NCBI GenBank assembly: GCA_000750105.3
Contig: JPHH03000133.1
Location: 1 to 24,683, forward strand
DNA: 24,683 nucleotides
Direction of reading: 5' to 3'
Origin: Tolypocladium sp. Sup5 PDA-1
Taxonomy: Eukaryota; Ascomycota; Sordariomycetes; Hypocreales; Ophiocordycipitaceae
Below the pieces are notes generated by a model, which searched no databases, was not told the DNA's origin, and saw only the letters and a list, made by a program, of their open reading frames with translations. Below, piece after piece: positions 17,614 through 24,683 of the stretch. A program made the translations under genes and the position numbers. How positions within the stretch are numbered: the stretch's first letter is position 1; every line of letters starts with the position of its first letter.

Positions 17614-20112
17614 TTGTCTAGAAAGAAAGATCAGAGCATAGGAACCGTCGTTAATGGGGAAAAATCCCTTTATCAAGAAGCATTGCTAGTAGCCAGCGAG
17701 ATTGCTCAAGCAAAGATAGTTCGCAGCCAAGAGTTTGCTTACGTACGTCTCTCGTCTAAACTTCTCGCGACATCGGCGCGCGGCAGCATAGCGAAAAATA
17801 TAGACCATGAGTTGCCTATATTTGGGCGAGAATATAGGGGAGGCATGTCGGGAGCGACTATTAATATTAGAGGCGTTTCCGAGCGGGAACACAACGAAGG
17901 GGAGGATTAGTCGAGACGACCGCCGACGTACGACAGACAGCTAAATAGGACATTAGCATTTCGCCCTATCCTAGCTAAGGAACTACCGGTTCCCGAAAGT
18001 ACGGCAAGAGAGCAAGCGGAAGCGATCGTTAGGGCGTTGCCCAAGCGACCTCAGCGAGGCGGTCGGCGACCAAAGAGAACATTGAAGTCAAGTGGTGTCT
18101 CCTATAGGGAAGGTTTTAAGCAACGCTCGCGTTCTATGCAGGCAGTGGTAGCCGAGTTCCCGCCATCACATCAGCGCATTGCGCCCAGGAAAAGCGGACA
18201 AGACGATAATAGGCAGGGCAACCTAGCTAGGGCAGCTTCACCGGCGCATTCTGATGTCCAGCCTTCGATAGGGAAGATCAGCAACGTCGACAAGGACGGG
18301 CCATTTGCTAAGGGTGCTAAGACATCGCTGGATATTCGATCTAGAGAGTGTCGCAATAGCATGAGGGCGAGCCCGAACGATCGTCTCGGACAAGCACGCT
18401 GCCTCACGACAGAACGCAAGCAAGGAAGGCCAATAACTAGGATGAGGCACTGAATTGGACAAACCAATCAACATGCCGCGCGGCCCATCATGCCAAAAGA
18501 TACGGAGTATGAACCTAAAGAAGCTAACCTCGGTGGACGATCGCGGCCGGTATTAGCCTACAAAGCCGGGTCTCGACAAATAAAACAGCCACAGCAAAAT
18601 GAGGTTGCAGGTCCGACTCAGCTAAGGCGGCTAGAGAAGAGGACTATCGATAATGCCAGCTAAGAGGAACCGCCGAGAAAACAAACTCGCGCTAGAACGC
18701 GAAGGCAGAGACGGCAAGAATTGCAACTCGAGGACCTATGCAGCGTGTTGCGCTTATTAGAGGAAGATTTCGCCATAAAAGGGAGACTCTCCAACGAGCA
18801 GACGTGGTGTACGCCGATACCGCATAAAAGAAAGGTATCGACCGTATAGGGCTTCTATAAGGCATTCCACGATACGGAGACCTTGCCAACACGGACCTAC
18901 ATACTATATTACCGCAAGCGCACGAAAAAAGAGTTAAGACAATTGGCATAGGAAAGGTAGGCGGCTAGCTATATCGAGAAGGTCAGTCGCTCACTACTTT
19001 CATATCAGAGCTACTTTCCTATAGGCGAGACCGTCCCGACTTATGCGGAATATGTACGTTGCTTAATGCGGGGTGGCCTATCGCTAGCGGCTCAGCTACA
19101 CAGTCGCCTTAGGTGTAAACACATGTTTCCTAATAAGTTAAAGGGCCTCACGCCGGTAGAGGAGAAGCTCATTAGCTTAAACTCATGCTATGGGTTTGTG
19201 ACGAGATACAGCATCCCAGGTAGTCAGAGGCAGGCCGTAAGGTATCCGAGGCATATCAAGGGCCACATCACGGTGTTTCCGAACAACGTGCAGGAGCTGG
19301 CCACTAAGGTGCTCCCTCACCCGCTTCTGCAAGTCATAGATAAGATCCACGTATCCTAGCAAGGCGCGGAGAAGCCAGCACCAAGCGACTTATCGGGTCT
19401 CCTATCAGTAAGGCGCCAAGTTATCAAGAGAGCCCTTGCCTAGTTAAAGAAGAATAACACTCATTACGCCAATATTAAGATTAATAGGGCGGAGATGGAG
19501 AGTTGGGAAACTCTATCGCATGGTATACCGTCGATAGTATACGACCGGATAGAGCGGAACGAGCCGTCCGCGTAGGAGAGAACACGAACGGCGTATATCG
19601 TGCCGCCCGCGGAGCGGGCTATGGACGATGAAGATCTAGCAGAGATTAAGGAAGTCCTCGCTCAACTATACTAAGGGCAAGACGTACCTAATAGTCAGAG
19701 TCACATATCTAAGGGGAACGATGCCGACGAGACCGGCGGCGCGAACATCATTAGCGAGGTAACCTATTCTAGAATGCTTGCGTTAGACGGACCGCCGGCC
19801 GTATCGGATACGGAGAAGCTCCGCTTTGCTTGCAAAGCCGTGGGGGGCGACGGTGCCGAGGACGACCGTATAGGGCCGAGGACATGGATAAGATCGACGG
19901 AGGAGGAGCGAGGGGTTGCCGATGGCCGTGAGCCGTATATTCACGTTTGTCATGGCGACGAATTCGCTGACTCGCTAGACGCCTCATTCTTCGCGAAGAC
20001 GTTTCCCGCTCTATTCCCGTTCGGCTTGGGAGGACCACGGCTGGCGGAGGAAGCCGTCCTTGGGGCGGCAAGGGCGACCAATTCGCTAGGTACGGCTGCT
20101 AGAGGCCCGTTA
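17614..20112 (+). mobile_element. Helitron remnant: N-terminal part of the RepHel protein, point-mutated
   Basis: One reading frame (frame 1) gives fungal Helitron protein sequence for 2.5 kb without any frameshift. It includes REYRGGMSGATINIRGVSERE, ALPKRPQRGGRRPKRTL, HKRKVSTV(stop)GFYKAFHDT, LRCKHMFPNKLKGLTPVEEK, LNSCYGF, GHITVFPNNVQELATKVLPH, KIHVS(stop)QGAEKPAPSDLSGLLSVRR, YDRIERNEPSA and FFAKTFPALFPFGLGGP. These are the DUF6570-like region and the start of the Helitron-like N domain. Rolling-circle transposons of this kind normally continue with a Rep nuclease and a helicase; both are missing here. Ten internal stops occur: TAG at 17908, 18847, 18949, 18958, 19357, 19441 and 19573, TAA at 18661 and 19672, TGA at 18451. 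The homology ends just before 20113, where other DNA starts, so the element is truncated. No 3' hairpin-CTRR end was found. Confidence 0.85.
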
Positions 20113-20130
20113 TAAGAGGGTGTGACTGGA

Positions 20131-20147
20131 TCCGGCAGATCACCGGA
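20131..20147 (+). promoter_or_regulatory. TCCGG-N7-CCGGA dyad upstream of the methyltransferase
   Basis: TCCGG and CCGGA face each other over seven bases, giving a CGG-N7-CCG type site as bound by dimeric Zn2Cys6 regulators. It stands about 120 bp before the methyltransferase ATG and 30 bp before AATAAAAAG (20177-20185), a TATA-like box. Binding is inferred. Confidence 0.45.
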
Positions 20148-20265
20148 AAATCCCTTAGTTCACTTGCCCAGGCTCCAATAAAAAGCCCCTGAGGTCTCGC
20201 TCAATCAGACCGACTCTCTACTAGAAACTTCTCACTGTCGCAAACTTCGTCGCGGTTCTTCTGTC

Positions 20266-21527
20266 ATGGCCGGCACGTCTGACAGCGAGCACGGACGTTA
20301 CACAACTCGCCTCATCTGTGTTGCTGAGACTTATGACATCATGGCCACGCACCGCAGTATCTCTGCTCATGACACCCAGCGCAAACAATACTATTGTGGT
20401 CGCTGGTACGGAGTGGATGGGAACCGAGGAGAGTACATGTTTCCCGTTGATGTGGTAAGAGCAGGTTACCCTATGGAGCGCACATAGATCTGAAATCTGT
20501 CACATGTAGGAGGAGGCAGATAGCCTGGATATATTCCACAAGTTCTTTCTCGTGGCCCGCAACGATTGCTTGTTCTCATCTCCCTTGGATTTGGGTCGGC
20601 AACTGCGATTCCTTGATTTAGGAACTGGCACTGGCATCTGGGCCATTGAGCTGGCTGAGTATTTATGCTCCTCGTACACGAGTTTTGTGTTGGTCTGACA
20701 AGTTAGCTATAGAAAATACCCTCACCTGATTGTGCAGGGCATTGACTTCAACATGATACAGCCTGAGATGTGAGTGCCGGCAGTACTGTCCAATGTCCAT
20801 ACACTGACGGCGTGCAGGATTCCTCCGGCTATGAGGCCTCCGCTGGAGCTCGACATAGAGAATTCTTGGGATGGTATCGATTGCGACTGGGACTTTATAC
20901 ACTTGCGAATGCTCTTCGGAAGCATTCACTGCTGGGAAAGCCTTTACCGAAAAGTGTTCAAGTAGGCATGTCCCTCACAATTCATCGAGGACTCCGGTCG
21001 ACTAACGCGTACCCAGACATCTGAGCCCCGGCACGGGATACATGGAACAGGTCGAAATCGACTGGGTCCCAAGGTGTGACGGCGGTTCCCTTCCGACAGG
21101 CACCTCTCTCGCTGAACGGACCGAGACGCTCCTCATCGCAATGGACAAACACGGCCGCTCTATGAGAGTGGATCCTCCCAAAACACGGCACCAGCTTGCG
21201 CTGGCTGGTTTCACGGAGGTCAATGAATCGGTTATTAAGGTCTGTTATAGCCCTTGGTCCGGCGATCCGCACGAGCGGGAAGTGGCGCGCTGGTTCAATG
21301 CTGCGCTTCGACATCGCCTCGTAGCTTTATCGTGCGCTCCATTGACGAGAAAGCTCGGCATGTCCGGGGAAGATGTTGAGCAACTCTGTGACAGGGTGTA
21401 TCGAGATACGCGTGTATTGGGTCAGCACGCCTACTGCAGAGTGTGGGTTATGCCAGAAATTTCTGTTAAAACGCGGATGCTGACAACAGCTGAAGGTATA
21501 TTTGGACGGCAAAGAAGCCTAAGATGA
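20266..21527 (+). CDS. LaeA-like SAM-dependent methyltransferase, five exons, 349 aa
   Basis: Exons are 20266-20454, 20510-20658, 20713-20769, 20818-20961 and 21017-21527. All four introns (55, 54, 48 and 55 nt) have GT...AG ends, the last with an ACTAAC branch site, and together they give one open frame of 349 residues. The start ATG 20266 has a fitting context (GTCATGGCC) and a TATA-like box upstream. Class I methyltransferase motifs are in order: RFLDLGTGTGIWAIELAEKY (motif I, 97-115), VQGIDFNMIQP (acidic D124), DCDWDFIHLRMLFGSI (153-168) and HLSPGTGYMEQVEIDW. This is the LaeA/TAM-type family (Methyltransf_23). LaeA itself is a nuclear regulator of secondary metabolism, while many paralogues methylate small molecules; which applies here cannot be told. 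No lesion is seen, although it lies against a decayed Helitron. Confidence 0.88.
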
Positions 21528-21992
21528 ACCGCTAGAAATGCCGCGTTGCTGAGAGTTGCCTGCTGGGGGTGTTCTCCGTTCACGTGTAGACACAAGTGGT
21601 AGCAGATCTCCTTCTCCGCCTTTTGCCGTTTGAGCAGCAAAAGGCAGTGGTTGTTGCCTGAAAGGGAACGCCTTAAGCTGGTTAAAGCGTTCGCTGTTAC
21701 GAGTTCCTGCGCGAATTCGGTAAACCAAGACTTCGCCGTCTCGCACGGTAAGGTTCTTCGGACCCTTCAAGTTTATTGAGTCGCTTTGATGATTGCGCTG
21801 CCTCGAAGAGAAGATGCAACCGCTCAGGGGGACAAGCCACGGACACGCGCCTACGGCACCTAAACTTCCCATGTCGACATGCCAACCGCACTGAACACTT
21901 TGTCCCTTCGAGCTTGCTCCTCACGCCTCTGGAGCGTGTACGGCCCCCATTTCGCTCTCAACATCCCCAAGGAACCATTTACCTGTTTCTCG
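21528..21992. other. Stretch without a recognisable gene
   Basis: Open frames on the minus strand (21872-21519 and the one overlapping the histone fragment) have no supported motif. It is the 3' flank of both the methyltransferase and the histone fragment. Confidence 0.4.
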
Positions 21993-22168
21993 CTATTTCC
22001 TAGAGGAGTACTTGGTGACGGCCTTGGTTCCATCAGACGCGGCGTGCTTGGCCAGTTCACCGGGGAGGAAGGGGTGGACAGAGGTCTGGATTTCTGGAGA
22101 GGAGACGGTGGACTTCTTGTTGTAGGCAGCCAGCTTGGAAGCCTCAGTGGCGACACGCTCGAGGATAT
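21993..22168 (-). pseudogene. Histone H2B C-terminal exon fragment
   Basis: The minus strand reads ILERVATEASKLAAYNKKST, then VSSPEIQTSV, HPFLPGELAKHAASDGTKAV and TKYSSRK before TAG. This is the last 57 residues of fungal histone H2B, the nucleosome core protein. A CTGAC branch-like site and CCCAG lie just before it, as at the intron that often splits F-V-N from D-I-F. A further trace, minus GTCTTAACAGCTTC at 22258-22245 (LNSF), may be the preceding exon. The N-terminal tail and first helices are absent. In the normally invariant segment after QTSV the usual R-L-I is H-P-F here. Truncated and substituted, it is best read as a retained duplicate fragment, not a working histone gene. Confidence 0.8.
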
Positions 22169-22264
22169 CTGGGTTACGCGTCAGTTAAAGCGATGTCGGC
22201 TCGAGGGCTCAGAACAAGCCTAAGTGTTCTATCTGGGCGTAATGGAAGCTGTTAAGACTGACGG

Positions 22265-23588
22265 GAGCAGGGGGTTGTCACATCTGTTAAGGGAGCGACC
22301 ACAGAAAGCCCGAACCACCCACGTATGCGCCGAGTGTGTGGCGCTAGGAGAGGGGCTCTGTTAACCGTACTCGCGAGATACGGTACATTCCGAGTAGCAT
22401 AGTGTAAGACTTTTGATGTCACACGTATTGTCTCACTTACTACGCTCTCGCACCCTTCACTTGGCAGCATAAGAGCAAAACGTAGCCCCAGGGCGATTCA
22501 CACTTAAAAGTCCGGCTGTTAGAATGATTAGGGAAACTTCGTGCTGCATATCGCTCCGTTGGTGCTTATAGCGTGATACTCTAGTAGAATCATATTCTCA
22601 AGCCCGGCCCGGGAGGGTGCCGAGCCAGTGGATTCCACGTCCTGGTCCGCTTTGAGTCGAGCTGATACCTTAGCGAGTCACCAGACTTGTCTGTCGCGTC
22701 ATGCATTTTGTCATACGGGGAACTTTATCATGGCCATGATGCTAGAAAGAGCCTGGTGTGCTTGTAGGATTACCCCCATCACCGGAGTCGGCAGTGCCTG
22801 CCCATTCCTGCCACTATTGGTACACTATTAAGCAATGAAATGACATCCTGCGCGTGTCATGCCACATGATAACGAGCTCTTACCTCTGCCGGGATCCAAT
22901 CCTCCTGCAAAGAAATCAGGGTTATCCCAACATCCAGATGCTGTATTCACACCACCTCGAGATCTCTACCCTTTCTTCCCTAGCTTTAGATAGACGATAC
23001 GATGGTACCTGCTTGTTGAACAAACATTAGTCGAACCTCTTATATCGGCTAATAGTTATCCAAATCTTTAATCCAGCTAATTTGAGATGCATTTGGACCG
23101 TGCGGTCTCGATTTAGGTTGAGTTTCTTTTTTTTTTGATTGACTGGCTCTTTGAGTTATTGAGTTTGAGTTACCAGCAACGTTGCACGGATTAGACAAAA
23201 GAGTGCCTGTGAAGAAAAACTTGGAACCCTAATGAACGATAACAACCAGTCTTGCCTTCGTACATTGACCTCAACTGAAGCGGCCAACTGCACGTTTGTC
23301 TCCTTTCCTTTCTTTCCATTCCCCATCACGCGAGAATCAACACCCGGCTGTGTCCACTCAAACGTACCATCGCCATTGTCGACGTACTAGTTCTGATACT
23401 CCTCACTCCAAACACGATACGATGCCTCCGCGCTCGATGAAGCGATTGAGTTTTCGGTCTGAAGGACGCCATTCGAGATCAAAGCTTCACAACGCCTGGT
23501 GGCATTGGCAGTGCATGTCCGGCAGTACAGCTGCGCTTGCCAGAACCATGAACTCGCCGGACTAAGCAAGACTTACACAACCGCAGAT
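22265..23588. other. Stretch of 1.3 kb without a recognisable gene
   Basis: Only short frames without motifs are present. A run of 10 T lies at 23127-23136, followed by TTGAG-rich low-complexity sequence (23150-23172). The DNA from about 22990 to 23270 is AT-rich relative to the rest of the window. Confidence 0.45.
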
Positions 23589-23882
23589 TCACAAGACTGG
23601 TTGAGAACCAATTGGACCGTTGCACGCTGCGCAGTAGAAACCGGAGAACTCGTGCTGCTCCTCGGTACTTTGGTTGGCAGTAAGGATGCCCATGCCTTTT
23701 CCCATGTCACCAGCTATCTCAGCCCGCCTAGCTCCATCTCGGACTCCCTCATCGCTTGTAAGGTCAATAATTTCCGGAGTGTGAGGGTCAAGACAGGTCA
23801 AGTCGATGAGTACCCGGAGACCAGGTCCTGCGACCAGCCCGACGGAAGCACTCCATCTTGGGAAGGTCCAAGAAGTCAGCGC
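23589..23882 (-). CDS. Possible exon with SUMO-interaction-like motif and CxxC, weak
   Basis: The frame reads VAGPGLRVLIDLTCLDPHTP, then EIIDLTSDEGVRDGARRAEI, later EQHEFSGFYCAACNGPIGSQ and a stop. EIIDLTSDEG fits the SUMO-interacting consensus (hydrophobic core plus acidic flank), and YCAAC is a possible half zinc site. A GTAAGT at 23558-23553 on the minus strand lies just beyond the stop, and other frames after it carry more CxxC pairs (CKSC, CRTC), so introns may be involved. There is no ATG start. I do not recognise the family, and it could be chance. Confidence 0.25.
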   Translation of the reverse strand, partial: ALTSWTFPRWSASVGLVAGPGLRVLIDLTCLDPHTPEIIDLTSDEGVRDGARRAEIAGDMGKGMGILTANQSTEEQHEFSGFYCAACNGPIGSQPVL

Positions 23883-24361
23883 GGCATACGCCCCAAAATC
23901 AGACGAAGCAGAGAAGTGATTCCTAAAAGAAGAAGCGGATGCGAGAACACGAATTTAAGGAGTGATTGGCTGTAGTTGGGCCTTGGGCTAAACAGGACGA
24001 GGGCATCTGAATGAGAAACGTTGCGGACACAAGGACCAAAACGGGTAACGCACAAGCAGATTACCTCCGTATGCATGCAATCAAAACTTTGTTACTGGGG
24101 AGGGAGCAATAGGACAGGTGGAAAACCGTGAACGTGATGGATGTGGTAGTGGGTGTAGGGTAGGTGCACGGAAACGCCAACGTGATGGACAAGGTGAATA
24201 CGCACGCGAACTCCTGACTGACATTATGAGGTGCAACAGGACTGCTGTAGGCTTTTGCGCGTCCGGAGCAAGAGGATGGGCGATTCGTGTATTGTGAAGT
24301 CGCAATGCTCTGGCCGTAGCACGCCGGCCGCAGCAACTATTACGCCTCGCCAGAAGCCAGA
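23883..24361. other. Stretch without a recognisable gene
   Basis: Overlapping frames on the minus strand are rich in Thr, Ser and Leu but show no motif. It is probably the 3' flank of the gene that enters from the right edge. Confidence 0.4.
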
Positions 24362-24682
24362 TTACGTGGCGTGGGTAGCATAGAGACGTCCTTTATGTTC
24401 ATTCGGGGTTGAAGGATGCAATGTGGACAAAGACATGGCATTCGATTGGATGTGCTTACTGCGCTCGATAATGCTATCAGTAGCTGCGGCGCCTCCCCCG
24501 GCCCGTCCTTGGCCTGAGCCGAACACATTGCTGGTCGAGTCTTTATCTTCGTTCGCCTGCTGTACCTGGGTATGCTCATCGGCTAATGCCCCGGAGCATT
24601 TGCATTCCGAGTGACCCCTGCATATAGACCTCGAGTCGACACGAATGCCTTGACGACGCTCTGAGTGGGCACTGCGAGTGTC
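24362..24682 (-). CDS. 3' end of an unidentified gene running off the window
   Basis: On the minus strand a frame with no stop runs from the window edge for 106 codons to TAA 24364-24362. It has hydrophilic, natural-looking composition: RSICRGHSECKCSGALADEH, then TQVQQANEDKDSTSNVFGSG, a Gly/Ala run (GRAGGGAAATDS) and THAT at the end. The short CxC/Cys-His cluster might bind metal. The start lies outside the window. I do not recognise the family. Confidence 0.35.
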   Translation of the reverse strand, partial: DTRSAHSERRQGIRVDSRSICRGHSECKCSGALADEHTQVQQANEDKDSTSNVFGSGQGRAGGGAAATDSIIERSKHIQSNAMSLSTLHPSTPNEHKGRLYATHAT

Positions 24683-24683
24683 C

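Noticed and set aside
17614..20112. Reading the Helitron region as a living gene using a recoded TAG
   Set aside because: TAA and TGA stops also occur in the frame, neighbouring genes use the normal code, and the protein is truncated before its catalytic domains.
21860..22156. Minus-strand 98-codon frame over the histone fragment
   Set aside because: It is the frame next to the H2B reading; the H2B translation in the other frame is unmistakable.

Overview
The window reads as genomic DNA of a filamentous ascomycete (Pezizomycotina). The evidence is short spliceosomal introns (48-109 nt) with fungal GT...AG borders and CTAAC/CTGAC-like branch sites, and families that are typical of these fungi: a LaeA-like methyltransferase, a KilA-N/APSES-like protein, a DUF3638/DUF3645 protein fragment, a ligase IV-like N-terminal domain protein and a fungal Helitron. 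The species cannot be named from the sequence. No tRNA, rRNA or CRISPR was seen.

Layout, left to right. 1-1070: low-complexity and repeated DNA, including two inverted copies of one short coding motif. 1072-1671: a broken KilA-N/APSES-like gene (minus). 2519-3049: a weakly supported hypothetical frame. 3873-5230: an iron-type alcohol dehydrogenase pseudogene (plus) with strong palindromes behind it. 5498-6799: a gene carrying only the N-terminal domain of a DNA-ligase-IV-like protein (minus). 7838-8577: two units of an imperfect long tandem repeat. 8875-9543: an isolated fragment of a giant DUF3645 protein (minus). 10900-12778: a two-exon gene for a 608-aa conserved-looking fungal protein (minus). 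13102-13854: a formerly secreted protein whose signal peptide is disconnected. 14870-15540: a MYND zinc-finger pseudogene. 15604-17051: a two-exon gene for a 456-aa unknown protein (minus). 17614-20112: a 2.5-kb Helitron remnant. 20266-21527: a five-exon LaeA-like methyltransferase that is fully open. 21993-22168: a histone H2B 3' fragment (minus). 24362-24682: the 3' end of a gene leaving the window (minus).

Overall this looks like an accessory, gene-decay-rich segment. At least six recognisable gene pieces are broken or truncated, while three multi-exon genes (608 aa, 456 aa, and the 349-aa methyltransferase) splice cleanly into full-length frames. Many of the stops in broken genes are of the type made by C-to-T change at CpA on either strand (CAG, CAA or TGG becoming TAG, TAA or TGA), which resembles repeat-induced point mutation (RIP). 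The genes do not form an evident pathway. The methyltransferase is of a type often found near or regulating secondary-metabolite genes, but no biosynthetic core enzyme is visible here.
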